DNA of 30,777 nt from Candidatus Methanoperedens sp. (GTDB lineage: Archaea > Halobacteriota > Methanosarcinia > Methanosarcinales > Methanoperedenaceae), in assembly GCA_023249275.1 (NCBI GenBank), contig JAHFCV010000006.1:1-30777 (forward strand). Reading direction: 5' to 3'. The notes beneath the pieces were generated by a model, which saw only the letters and a list, made by a program, of their open reading frames with translations, was not told the DNA's origin and made no database searches. The translations under genes and the position numbers were made by a program. Below are positions 1-7,351 of this stretch, in pieces (position 1 is the first letter of the stretch; the number at the start of each line of letters is the position of its first letter).

Positions 1-494
1 CGCAATGGCTTGCATGTTCTAACTCTACCATCTATGTTAATATGTACCCACGCTTAAAAAAAGTTCGTACTATGGTTTGTCCCAACCGCAGCAGAGCTGC
101 GGGGTATAGTAATCAAAGATTAAAGCCTTTCAGTTGAAAAAATCTACCAAATAAAGAAATTAAGTCTGAAATCCATAATTATTGACGACGAGTGAGTATA
201 ATTTTTATAATGCCATCACGCCCAATTCGCTCGTCTTAACTAATCTAATAATTCAAGTAAGCCATAATGATTAAAATTGGTAGATATACCCAATGCTCTT
301 CTGGCTTATCGGTTAATAACAATAAAAGTAGAAAAGCCCTTGCAGAAAAAAAACAGTTCTAAACGGATAGGATAGGATGTGTAATTTGCCTGCAAAGGCT
401 GCAACCATATTTACATTTCGATGATATAAATACTTTTTTTGAAATAAAGTTATGATTGAACTGATTTATTGAAAAAAAATTAAACTGGGCTCAA
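1..494. other. AT-rich non-coding stretch, no gene seen
   Basis: I find no convincing reading frame on either strand. The stretch holds two inverted repeats that could fold as RNA: a 6-bp stem with a 5-nt loop at 86-102 (ccgcag/ctgcgg), and a 9-bp stem (one G-U pair) between 187-195 and 227-235. A TATA-like run (gtataatttttataatg) lies between the arms of the second. It may be a small RNA locus, or simply the spacer downstream of a gene outside the window. Nothing here decides between these. Confidence 0.4.
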
Positions 495-612
495 TAATTG
501 AATTTTTTTTCAATAAAAGCATTTTAATTGAAATATTTTACAAATAAAGTAATTAATTGAATTTTTTTCCAAAAAAAGGTTTTTAATTGAAATATTTTAC
601 AAATTAAGGTTA
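495..612. repeat. two tandem copies of a 59-bp AT-rich repeat
   Basis: Two direct copies (about 495-553 and 554-612) share taattgaattttttt at the left and ttttaattgaaatatttt at the right, with a constant offset of 59 bp. The motif attgaa alternating with A or T tracts also occurs just upstream (441-480) in a more degenerate form. Phased A/T tracts of this kind usually bend DNA. The block sits immediately upstream of the promoter region of the first cytochrome. Confidence 0.7.
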
Positions 613-805
613 TATAATGTGAAATCCAACTATAAACTATACCCAAATTGAACCCATATTAAACCCAACTTATACCAAAAATATGTAAGAGTTGGAATAT
701 GGTAAAAATTGGGTAGGATAGAAAGGATTCGTTCGACGGAATTGTTCCTTAAAAACGAGCCTATCCAAAAACGGAAAAAATAAATAAGAAAGGAAGTGAA
801 AAAAA
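613..805 (+). promoter_or_regulatory. upstream region of cytochrome 1 with TACCCAA/TTGGGTA motifs
   Basis: The region contains TACCCAA at 640-646, further ACCCA repeats at 652-667, and the inverted motif TTGGGTA at 709-715. The same motifs lie upstream of the paralogous cytochrome at 22965-22990 on the other strand. Candidate TATA boxes are at 610-619 (ttatataatg) and 631-638. A good Shine-Dalgarno sequence (aaggaagtg) lies about 8 nt before the ATG at 806. If transcription starts near the TATA candidates, the leader is over 130 nt, long for an archaeal mRNA. Confidence 0.5.
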
Positions 806-1462
806 ATGAACAGTAAAATATTATTGCTATCAGTTGCAGTGATATCAGTGGGTCTGTTTGCAATGCCGAGCACGCTCTCGTTGTTTGCAGGACAGCACAG
901 CTTCGTTGCTGCTGACAATGTCACATGTAAAAAATGCCATGCGGATATTTACGATACTATCCAAACCGGCGACATGCACAAAAGCCTAGGTGATAATGGT
1001 GCTACAGCTTGGAACAGCGGTAGTAATAATAATGCGCTAGGTGTATGTGTGGGTTGCCACCGTGTATCCGATACTTATACCAACGTATCTGTTCCATTAG
1101 GTAGCTTGACTGGTTATTTCAACCAAACTCCCGCGAATCTGGGTTTTGGCAGTACTCATACAATGGTCGTGACACTGGAATGCGTACAATGTCATACGGC
1201 AGTTCCAGGGGCGTTCAATGATCCTAACGAAACCCACAATCCGTACTATGGCCAGGCGTATAATAGCAGTAATAACAGTATAATTCCACTGAAAGGAGCA
1301 AACGCGGCATGCGTAGGTTGCCACACCCATACAGTAGTGTCACTCAACTGGACAAGACCAACCGGGTATAATGTGGATATCAACGAAAGCACAACTGGTA
1401 AATTCAACCTAACCTTCAGCATGAATACAACAACACAACTTAACAGAACAAGCAGTCAATAA
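806..1462 (+). CDS. tetraheme c-type cytochrome, secreted (cassette 1)
   Basis: This 218-residue protein has an N-terminal signal peptide (residues 1 to about 29, hydrophobic core 5-20) and four CxxCH heme-binding motifs at about 41-45, 81-85, 126-130 and 169-173. Many Asn-x-Ser/Thr sequons suggest an extracytoplasmic, possibly glycosylated protein. It should carry four covalently bound c-type hemes and act in electron transfer outside the cytoplasmic membrane; the redox partner is unknown. It is a clear paralogue of the protein at 22283-22927: the first 33 residues differ at only two positions, and the last heme segment (KGAN.ACVGCHTH) is shared. The ATG is supported by a strong Shine-Dalgarno site and by this conservation. 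A hairpin terminator overlaps the stop codon, so the next gene probably has its own promoter or depends on readthrough. Confidence 0.92.
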   Translation: MNSKILLLSVAVISVGLFAMPSTLSLFAGQHSFVAADNVTCKKCHADIYDTIQTGDMHKSLGDNGATAWNSGSNNNALGVCVGCHRVSDTYTNVSVPLGSLTGYFNQTPANLGFGSTHTMVVTLECVQCHTAVPGAFNDPNETHNPYYGQAYNSSNNSIIPLKGANAACVGCHTHTVVSLNWTRPTGYNVDINESTTGKFNLTFSMNTTTQLNRTSSQ

Positions 1463-1481
1463 ACAGACTGCTTTTTTTCTT
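1451..1481 (+). terminator. hairpin plus T-run terminator after cytochrome 1
   Basis: A perfect 7-bp stem (agcagtc at 1451-1457, gactgct at 1466-1472) with an 8-nt loop is followed directly by a T-rich run. The stop codon TAA lies in the stem-loop. This looks like an intrinsic terminator. Confidence 0.75.
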
Positions 1482-1561
1482 TTTTTATTTTAATTTTTAT
1501 ATGAACTTGTTTTTTTCCGTTTTTTAGTAATATTTATGTGCTTGCATGCCAAGTAGATGGC

Positions 1562-1993
1562 ATGAGTATTTCAAAAATCTTAATCGTTGTATTAGTTATT
1601 ATAGGTTTGACAGTCGCTGGTATATACTATACAGGCAGCAAAAAAGAAGGGCTTATCTTGAAGACTGAAATCAGGATAAACGGAAGCGTCAGCGGAAGTA
1701 AAACCGTTGCAGAAATTGAAAACATCACTGCCCATTTTGAGCCTTATAGCAAAATAGGTGTGCCGACGATGTCAGGATCATATGCTCCCGGCGTCATGGC
1801 AGTAGTAATACATAAGGCACAGATGATCGGACTCTGGACGTCAGTGCCGTATAATGGTACTGGCGTATATAATCTCACCATAGGGCTCGGCGCAAATCTA
1901 AATCCTGGCGATATAGTAAGTATTAATGTCAGGGTGGTTGATAAAAAAGGAAATAATATTGCAATACAAGACAAAGAAGTCAGATACGAATAA
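1562..1993 (+). CDS. membrane-anchored extracytoplasmic protein, partner of cytochrome 1
   Basis: I prefer the ATG at 1562 (143 residues) over an upstream non-ATG start at 1538, because it places the membrane segment (residues about 4-22) right after MSISK. A polar domain of about 120 residues follows, predicted to lie outside the membrane and rich in beta-type sequence (for example INGSVSG, GTGVYNLTIGLG). No known catalytic or metal-binding motif is seen and there is no CxxCH. It is homologous to the product of 21747-22193: both share SKIG(V/L)P, APG(V/I), a Trp, and Y-N-x-x-IGL in the same order. Each copy follows a tetraheme cytochrome gene, so it is probably a structural or accessory partner of that cytochrome. 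The family is unnamed to me. Confidence 0.75.
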   Translation: MSISKILIVVLVIIGLTVAGIYYTGSKKEGLILKTEIRINGSVSGSKTVAEIENITAHFEPYSKIGVPTMSGSYAPGVMAVVIHKAQMIGLWTSVPYNGTGVYNLTIGLGANLNPGDIVSINVRVVDKKGNNIAIQDKEVRYE

Positions 1994-2052
1994 TAGCTTA
2001 TACAGTAATCCTGATCGATATACTCAATGGACTAACCGATTTTAACTGCAAA

Positions 2053-2280
2053 TCATTTCCTCAGCTTTCCGCCAGCGAGCTGTCCTGCAATATCGGATAA
2101 CACAAGCAGCGGTATGACAGTCCAGTTAAGACCAGAAAATATTCTCAATAAAAACACGAAGGGCACAGGGACATGCACTGCCATCATCCACTGCCTTGAG
2201 AACCTGGCGGCTTTACTCCTCAAATAGCCAAAAGGCAGGTTGATTAGGAAAACTATGAGCATTAATTCATTTATAGACAT
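2053..2280 (-). CDS. small integral membrane protein, unknown function
   Basis: This 75-residue protein has two to three hydrophobic segments (about residues 4-17, 34-48 and 52-68) separated by a basic loop (RSKAARFSRQW). The positive-inside pattern and the Pro-rich VHVPVPFVF stretch look like a genuine membrane protein, and a Shine-Dalgarno-like aggaag lies about 7 nt before the ATG. It ends convergently with the cassette 1 membrane protein. I do not recognise a function. Confidence 0.6.
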   Translation of the reverse strand: MSINELMLIVFLINLPFGYLRSKAARFSRQWMMAVHVPVPFVFLLRIFSGLNWTVIPLLVLSDIAGQLAGGKLRK

Positions 2281-2351
2281 TTTTGTTTCTTCCTGTACTA
2301 TCCAATTTCTTTTTTGTATCTCTTTATTTATCTACTTTGCGCTTAAAAAAA

Positions 2352-3785
2352 TTAAATCCCTTTACTGCAAAAATCCACAAACGACTTCGCAAAATCGGTA
2401 TACGAAGCGGCATGCAGGTGCGCATATGCCGCAAGAGTATTCTTTACAAGGATGCCGTCAAGTTCCCCTTTAATCCCTGTTCCGCGCTCAAGCCTGATGG
2501 CAAATGTCGTATCTTCTGGAATGTCAACAATTTCAGAATGGTGGAATTCATGCCCTATGAATGAAGCTCCGGCTCTGCCAATAACATTATCTTTTACAAA
2601 ACTGCCCACGTTGTAACTCACGACCCGTTTGTGCCCCATCAATGTCCTTCCTGGTATTGCCCCGACCATCGCAAAAGTGCCGCCTTCCATCTCTGCCATG
2701 TGATAATTCCCGCTTCCCGATACATTCGTGGTAATCTCCTGCGTCAGATACATGAGTCCTCCGCACTCAGCATAGACAGGCAACCCTTCGGCTGATGCCT
2801 GCTTTATGGATTCCCGCATGGAGGTATTATCTTCAAGTTCCCTCGCGAATAATTCTGGGTATCCTCCGCCTATATACAGTCCGTCAACTTCGGGCAGGCT
2901 TTTGTCGTTCACAGGGCTGAAATAAACAAGTTCAGCGCCCGAAAGCTCAAGCAGTTCAAGATTATCCCTGTAATAGAAATTAAATGCTTCATCAAGCGCA
3001 ACTGCGATTTTTGGATTGCTTTCAATTGTGCGAGCCTTAAAAATCTTCGCCTGTGGTCTTTCAAGAGGTTCTGCTGAGCTTGCGATGGATATTAGCGCAT
3101 CAATATCCACTCCCTCCTTTATGATATTCTTAATTCCTGCGAGGCGCTTATCAAAATCATCCAGCCGCCGCCTTCCTTCAAGCGCAGGTATCAGTCCGAG
3201 GTGCCGCATCGAGATTTTCATGGCGTCATTGCGCGGGATTTCACCGATAACTGGCGTATTTGTGTAAGTCTCAATCGCAGTCCTTGCCTTTTCGCCGTGC
3301 CGCCCGCCGCCGATGTTATTCAGGATTACCCCGACAATGTTCACTTCAGGGTCAAATGACTTATATCCCGAAACAAGAGCTGCTGTGCTCCGTGTTATGC
3401 TTCTTGCATTAATGGCAAGTATGACAGGGCATTTCAGGAGCTTTGCTATCTGCGCCGTGCTTCCGATGTCGCTTGTAGCCTCAAGCCCCTCAAAAAGCCC
3501 GCGCACGCCTTCGATAACGGCAATATCCGCGCCCTCAACAGCATGGGAAAACACTTCCCTGATTGCTGGCTCAGACATCAGGTAGCCGTCAAGGTTGCGG
3601 GAATACCTGCCTGTTACTTCGGTATGATAGCTCGGGTCGATAAAATCAAGTCCCACTTTGAATGGCTGCACATTATAACCCATTTCCCTGAGCACCGACA
3701 TAATGCCGATTGAGATTGTGGTTTTTCCGGCTGAGGAGCGGTCTCCGGCAATGAGGATGCGGGGGATGTCTATTTTATCGGTCAT
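2352..3785 (-). CDS. cfbB: Ni-sirohydrochlorin a,c-diamide synthase (cobyrinate a,c-diamide synthase family)
   Basis: This 477-residue protein has an N-terminal ATP-dependent amidoligase domain with a P-loop (GDRSSAGKTT, about residues 14-23) and a C-terminal type 1 glutamine amidotransferase domain with the nucleophile Cys in ECGGLMYL near residue 340. The family (CbiA/CfbB) amidates the a and c acetate side chains of a sirohydrochlorin-derived ring using glutamine and ATP. CbiA (cobalamin) and CfbB (F430) cannot be separated by motif alone. The nearby cfbC and cfbD genes on the same strand favour CfbB, although one enzyme may serve both pathways. It is separated from cfbC by three accessory genes. 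A TATA-like box (minus strand ATATTTAAAA, 3804-3813) lies 19-28 nt before the ATG, suggesting a nearly leaderless transcript. Confidence 0.85.
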   Translation of the reverse strand: MTDKIDIPRILIAGDRSSAGKTTISIGIMSVLREMGYNVQPFKVGLDFIDPSYHTEVTGRYSRNLDGYLMSEPAIREVFSHAVEGADIAVIEGVRGLFEGLEATSDIGSTAQIAKLLKCPVILAINARSITRSTAALVSGYKSFDPEVNIVGVILNNIGGGRHGEKARTAIETYTNTPVIGEIPRNDAMKISMRHLGLIPALEGRRRLDDFDKRLAGIKNIIKEGVDIDALISIASSAEPLERPQAKIFKARTIESNPKIAVALDEAFNFYYRDNLELLELSGAELVYFSPVNDKSLPEVDGLYIGGGYPELFARELEDNTSMRESIKQASAEGLPVYAECGGLMYLTQEITTNVSGSGNYHMAEMEGGTFAMVGAIPGRTLMGHKRVVSYNVGSFVKDNVIGRAGASFIGHEFHHSEIVDIPEDTTFAIRLERGTGIKGELDGILVKNTLAAYAHLHAASYTDFAKSFVDFCSKGI

Positions 3786-3803
3786 ATCTTGTAATTTTAT
3801 TTC

Positions 3804-3813
3804 TTTTAAATAT
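3804..3813 (-). promoter_or_regulatory. TATA box of cfbB
   Basis: Minus-strand ATATTTAAAA begins 28 nt upstream of the ATG. This spacing fits an archaeal promoter with the transcript starting at or close to the start codon. The palindromic repeat at 3815-3876 ends directly upstream of it. Confidence 0.45.
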
Positions 3814-3814
3814 C

Positions 3815-3876
3815 CACCGCAAAGAACGCAAAGATTATTTTTACCATGCTTTGTGTTCTTGGCGTCTTTTGCGGTG
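3815..3876. repeat. imperfect palindromic element with CACCGC...GCGGTG ends
   Basis: The ends are inverted (caccgcaaagaacgc on the left; ggcgtcttttgcggtg on the right) around an AT-rich centre, 62 bp in all. Related ends occur at 11142-11191, and related caccgcaaag or ctttgcg fragments near 16840-16890, 17025-17040 and 24930-24980. It behaves like a short non-coding dispersed repeat (MITE-like or REP-like). No open reading frame is inside. Confidence 0.65.
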
Positions 3877-3920
3877 ATTTAACTGCAAAGGTTCGCGACA
3901 TCAACTATCGCCTATATCTT

Positions 3921-4178
3921 TCATGCTACCAGCTTTTCATACGCATACGTATGCCCGATTAAGCGGTAATCTCTGGTAGACCCATGCTCAAGCTCTTTTC
4001 TGATCTTCTGCATCTTCTCGTGAGTCTCTTTTGTATAGTAGCGCTCGCCGCATTTTATGCATACGCCAGCCTCCACAGTAAGTACAGCCTCATTGCAGCC
4101 ACCTTTAACAAGCTTCTCTACCTTTTTCTCTATCACTTCGCCTCCGCAGTTGGGACAGACTGGAATTATCTTTTTCAT
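3921..4178 (-). CDS. YgiT-type zinc finger protein (orphan)
   Basis: This 85-residue protein has two CxxC pairs, CPNCGG near the N-terminus (residues 8-11) and CIKCGERYY near the middle, forming a likely zinc-binding module. The spacing and the GERYYTKET segment match YgiT/MqsA N-terminal-type zinc fingers, common in archaeal toxin-antitoxin loci, usually beside a DUF4258 or MqsR-like toxin. No such toxin gene is seen on either side. The C-terminus lacks an evident helix-turn-helix, so DNA binding is uncertain. A good Shine-Dalgarno (gaggtgat) precedes the ATG. It lies downstream of the MNT gene on the same strand and could be co-transcribed. Confidence 0.75.
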   Translation of the reverse strand: MKKIIPVCPNCGGEVIEKKVEKLVKGGCNEAVLTVEAGVCIKCGERYYTKETHEKMQKIRKELEHGSTRDYRLIGHTYAYEKLVA

Positions 4179-4244
4179 GTTATCACCTCTTAATTTTTCT
4201 AGTTTTATAATTTATCCACTTTTCCAAGTCTGGTATATTTAGCA

Positions 4245-4667
4245 TCATTTTTGCACCATCATCAGTGACCGCCTGCCCCTCTTAAGCGCCATGGCTTTCT
4301 CTCTCATGCTCCTGAATCGATTCTCCTCGATTCTATGTTTCATATCATTCCAGAGTTTCCTGAACTTATAAAAATACTCAGAAATATCATGTCTGTTCCC
4401 AAAAACCACCTCATACCTCTGGATAACAGAGGCTTTTATACGCAGGGGCAGAAGCTCGAATATTTTAATATCATAGACATCCGGCGCCTTTCCCAAGAGT
4501 TCTCTCCAGATATCGATGCACTTTTCCCTGTTCTCTTCTCCGGTAATCACTGCAATATCAATATCTGACCTTTTATCTGCTTTTTTAGCAGCATAAGAAC
4601 CGAAAACAACTACTTTATAGTCCTTAATAAACGACAGGTCATTTTTGACATCTTGAAAAGTTTTCAT
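4245..4667 (-). CDS. MNT-type nucleotidyltransferase antitoxin (MntA-like)
   Basis: This 140-residue protein contains the minimal nucleotidyltransferase signature G-S-x10-D-x-D (G23, S24, D35, D37) within VVFGSYAAKKADKRSDIDIAV-type sequence, the metal-binding site of the pol-beta-like fold. In characterised HEPN/MNT pairs the MNT protein neutralises the HEPN ribonuclease, in some systems by transferring AMP to a tyrosine of the toxin. The start overlaps the stop of the upstream HEPN gene by 4 nt, the usual translational coupling of this module. The C-terminal ~50 residues are basic and helical. Confidence 0.85.
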   Translation of the reverse strand: MKTFQDVKNDLSFIKDYKVVVFGSYAAKKADKRSDIDIAVITGEENREKCIDIWRELLGKAPDVYDIKIFELLPLRIKASVIQRYEVVFGNRHDISEYFYKFRKLWNDMKHRIEENRFRSMREKAMALKRGRRSLMMVQK

Positions 4668-5071
4668 GAGAGTTCGCCTTCTACAGTATCAATAAACTTA
4701 TGTAGCTGTACTTTAACATTTCCAAGGTCATGCAAAATTAGTTCTGTATCAACATTCCCATATTTATGGACAATGGCGTTTCTCATACCGTTAAGTCTTT
4801 TAAGTTCATCTGCAAGCCCTGCATCGATAACCCCTTTTTCTTTAAGAATGTCAATATTTTCATAATCATCACCCACATCTATTCCAATATCCCGCACCAG
4901 CATTGCCACCATATCCATAGCGGAATCAATACTGGTCTGAACTCTGTACAGCACTCCATCTATTCCAAGTTCATCAAACGCAGTAGTATCCTCTGGTAGC
5001 GTGTACAATTTTTCAAGAATATATCCCATCTTTGAACGATACCGAGTTACGCGTTCATCATTTAAGTCCAT
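4664..5071 (-). CDS. HEPN-domain ribonuclease toxin (DUF86 family, HepT-like)
   Basis: This 135-residue, all-helical protein carries the HEPN catalytic motif R97-N-A-I-V-H102-K-Y104, matching the R-x4-H-x-Y form in which the Tyr is the AMP-acceptor in HepT/MntA systems. The HEPN family cleaves RNA as a dimer. It is followed by its MNT partner with a 4-nt overlap. A Shine-Dalgarno-like aaaggaagtg precedes the ATG, and a TATA-like element lies about 50-60 nt upstream, so the pair probably has its own promoter although it lies downstream of cfbC on the same strand. Confidence 0.85.
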   Translation of the reverse strand: MDLNDERVTRYRSKMGYILEKLYTLPEDTTAFDELGIDGVLYRVQTSIDSAMDMVAMLVRDIGIDVGDDYENIDILKEKGVIDAGLADELKRLNGMRNAIVHKYGNVDTELILHDLGNVKVQLHKFIDTVEGELS

Positions 5072-5153
5072 AATACACTTCCTTTAACTCAAGTGGTGTT
5101 CTATTCTTCCAACTGTTACTCCCTCTTATACATAATTTTCCTCATAATAATTT

Positions 5154-5945
5154 TTATATTTTCGTAAGTTCTCTCAATCTGATGTCATCAAGCGGCACAG
5201 GGATTTTTCCTTCATTTCGTGTCATAATACTGCGCGCAAGTTTGCGGTAAACTCCTGAGATATTGGAAGCCGGTGCTTTTTCAATAACAGAAAAACCCTC
5301 TCTCTCGCATGTCTGCACCAGAACGTCCTTCGGGATAAATGCAAGCAACTGGCTCCCGATTTCCTTTGCGAACTCGCTGACAATATTTTCCTCATTGGGC
5401 GCGCCGCGGGAATTGCAGATAACGCCGTTTAGAGTCATCTCAAGGCGGGAAAGTCCTTTGCAGATATTATTGGCTGCATACAGCGGCATATATTCTCCTG
5501 ATGTCAGAACATAAGCTTCATTCACAAGCCCTTTCTTGACAGGAGCGACAAACCCGCCGCAGACGATATCGCCTGGCACATCATATATAACAAGGTCGGT
5601 ATCCTCAATCGCTTTTGAAATTTTCTTAAGCAGGCTTATAGCCACGATGATACCCCTTCCGGCGCATCCTATTCCCGGCTCAGGACCACCGATTTCCACA
5701 CATTTAACACCTTTATACCCGTTAAATACAATATCCTCTTCTTTTATGTCCATGCCTTCCCGCATCAAGTCCATAATCGTGGGAATACGCCTCCCGCTCA
5801 ATAACGTGATGGATGAGTCGCTCTTGGGGTCGCATCCTATTATTGTGACGCGGTATCCCTCGTCTGCACATGCTGCTGCGACATTTGAGGCTGTGCTTGA
5901 TTTCCCGATACCGCCTTTCCCGTAGATGGCGATTTGCTTAGGCAT
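5154..5945 (-). CDS. cfbC: Ni-sirohydrochlorin a,c-diamide reductive cyclase, reductase (NifH-like) subunit
   Basis: This 263-residue protein is a NifH/BchL-type ATP-dependent reductase. It has a P-loop GKGGIGKSS (about residues 9-17), the switch region CDPKSD (38-43), and two conserved cysteines, C94 (GIGCAGRG) and C129 (PGDIVCGGF), that bridge a [4Fe-4S] cluster between two subunits. In F430 synthesis CfbC passes electrons to CfbD for reductive cyclisation of Ni-sirohydrochlorin a,c-diamide. True nitrogenase NifH is unlikely because the partner next door is the short CfbD type and no nifDK genes follow. The start overlaps the end of cfbD by 8 nt. Confidence 0.9.
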   Translation of the reverse strand: MPKQIAIYGKGGIGKSSTASNVAAACADEGYRVTIIGCDPKSDSSITLLSGRRIPTIMDLMREGMDIKEEDIVFNGYKGVKCVEIGGPEPGIGCAGRGIIVAISLLKKISKAIEDTDLVIYDVPGDIVCGGFVAPVKKGLVNEAYVLTSGEYMPLYAANNICKGLSRLEMTLNGVICNSRGAPNEENIVSEFAKEIGSQLLAFIPKDVLVQTCEREGFSVIEKAPASNISGVYRKLARSIMTRNEGKIPVPLDDIRLRELTKI

Positions 5946-7059
5946 TTTTCGCCATCTCCCGAAGCGTCGCCCCGAATTCCGACTCTACTATGTGATTTAC
6001 ACCGAGCGTCTTGGGATGCAGGTCGATTTCAACCACAACATGCTTGTGTCCCATCTCTTTTAGCGGCACTACCTGGCGCGGCCCGTTAGTGATGGAAAAT
6101 AATTCCATATTCTTTATGTTATCCATGGGAAGCGCATGCGGCACGCCTGTTATTACTGCAAAATCGAAATCAGGATATTTCTCGCCGATTATCTGGCTTG
6201 CGTTATTTCCCGCTACAGGATATTCATCCAGCCCTCCGATGATATGGTGGATTTCCATGTCCTTCTTTTGTAAGTCGTCCAGAATTTCGCGTGCGTTTCT
6301 CCTGTTCTTGGGAAGACCCACATTCTCATCAAGGTTTGCCATGTTTATGATATTGGAACTCTTGCCGAGCTTCTCTGCCACCTCTGCTACTGCAAGGTTG
6401 ATATCAGCGAACATGAATGCGGTCTCTTTCTTGGCATTGAGGATATTGAGCCCCTTTTTCCCCTGTTTGATAAGCTCAAGTAGCCTCTCAGCCACCTTAT
6501 ATTTCAAATCTCCCCTGCTCGGTTCAAGATATTCCTTGCTCGCAGCTCCGTGGCGTTTTTCAACCATGGTGGCTTCTTTCAGCAATGCTTTCTGTCTCTC
6601 AAACTCTGCCTCGCTGATAATCCCGCAAGCCAGTGCGGATTCAAGCGCCATAATAACCCCTTTTGTATTGTCCCTGTAGCCTGCATGCACTTCAACCTCG
6701 ATAACAGGCACATCGGGCTGGACTTCGGTAACAGCCTCATGCAGTTCTTCCCCGATTATCATGCTTGCGCATGTCCCTACAATTCCTATTCGTTTGGGAT
6801 TGAATCGCTCGATAACCTTTTCAAGCACTTCGACGAGGGCATCGTGTCCCCCGAATACGAATCCCGATTCATCAAGCGAGGTTGTAACAACTCTCATGCC
6901 GTCCTCTTCAAGAAGGCGTGCATGCTTGAAACTGCATCCAGGAGGTCCGTGAAGTATCACGACATCGGTGTCGAGGTCACGTAAAGTGTAGAGCGCAGCA
7001 ACTATTGAGCTTGGGCGCGGGTGCATTATAAGAGGTTCTTTTTCCTTTTTTACAGGCAT
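5938..7059 (-). CDS. cfbD: Ni-sirohydrochlorin a,c-diamide reductive cyclase, catalytic (NifD-like) subunit
   Basis: This 373-residue protein belongs to the nitrogenase component 1/NifD-like family but is shorter than NifD. Conserved cluster-ligand cysteines are visible at C42 (GPPGCSFKH) and C97 (GTCASMIIGEE). CfbD forms the catalytic homodimer that, with CfbC and ATP, performs the six-electron reduction and gamma-lactamisation giving seco-F430. It is the first gene of the minus-strand group. Its promoter probably lies in the palindrome at 7077-7096, which contains an ATTTAAATA box. Confidence 0.9.
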   Translation of the reverse strand: MPVKKEKEPLIMHPRPSSIVAALYTLRDLDTDVVILHGPPGCSFKHARLLEEDGMRVVTTSLDESGFVFGGHDALVEVLEKVIERFNPKRIGIVGTCASMIIGEELHEAVTEVQPDVPVIEVEVHAGYRDNTKGVIMALESALACGIISEAEFERQKALLKEATMVEKRHGAASKEYLEPSRGDLKYKVAERLLELIKQGKKGLNILNAKKETAFMFADINLAVAEVAEKLGKSSNIINMANLDENVGLPKNRRNAREILDDLQKKDMEIHHIIGGLDEYPVAGNNASQIIGEKYPDFDFAVITGVPHALPMDNIKNMELFSITNGPRQVVPLKEMGHKHVVVEIDLHPKTLGVNHIVESEFGATLREMAKNA

Positions 7060-7076
7060 CTTTTTTCTCCGGGAGA

Positions 7077-7096
7077 CCCCGTATTTAAATCCGGGG
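7077..7096. promoter_or_regulatory. near-palindrome ccccgtatttaaatccgggg overlapping the cfbD TATA box
   Basis: This 20-bp near-perfect palindrome (one mismatching pair) has a core, ATTTAAATA on the minus strand, that is a fitting archaeal TATA box about 25 nt before the cfbD ATG. The same sequence, with one change that makes it perfect, occurs inside polC at 29726-29745, where the preceding GAGA is also shared. It may be a palindromic repeat used as promoter, or an operator. Confidence 0.5.
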
Positions 7097-7306
7097 TTTA
7101 TGGCAAATGAAAACTTGGGGTTTTTAATAGGGCAGTTTATTGGATAATACTTTCGTATCAGTTTGGTTTGTGTGCGGTATAGGGTAATAGGAAAACAGGC
7201 TGATAAGTTTTACCGTTATTATTTGCACAGTTAAAGCAGAAATAACAGTTCTCCTCTTCCATGCCTGCAAAAATCATCTCAACAGAAAACTTTAAACCTC
7301 AACAGG

Positions 7307-7316
7307 TATTTATAAA
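7307..7316 (+). promoter_or_regulatory. TATA box of the arginine decarboxylase gene
   Basis: TATTTATAAA ends 36 nt before the ATG at 7352, the spacing expected for an archaeal promoter with a short leader. An A/T-rich element precedes it. Confidence 0.5.
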
Positions 7317-7351
7317 CTGGATTTATCATTTAGGACGTGAAAATTACTTAA

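Noticed and set aside
630..924. Minus-strand frames of 77 and 84 residues over the cytochrome 1 leader
   Set aside because: Low-complexity hydrophobic text arising from the A/T-rich promoter region; no Shine-Dalgarno site.
2240..2564. Plus-strand frames of 77 and 93 residues
   Set aside because: They overlap the minus-strand cfbB 3' end and have no start signal or recognisable motif.
6011..6679. 222-residue plus-strand open frame
   Set aside because: It is antisense to cfbD, which has clear conserved motifs; the frame is a shadow.
5154..7059. Nitrogenase nifH/nifD genes
   Set aside because: The NifD-like protein is only 373 residues with the CfbD cysteine pattern, there is no nifK, and cfbB is near; F430 reductive cyclase fits better.
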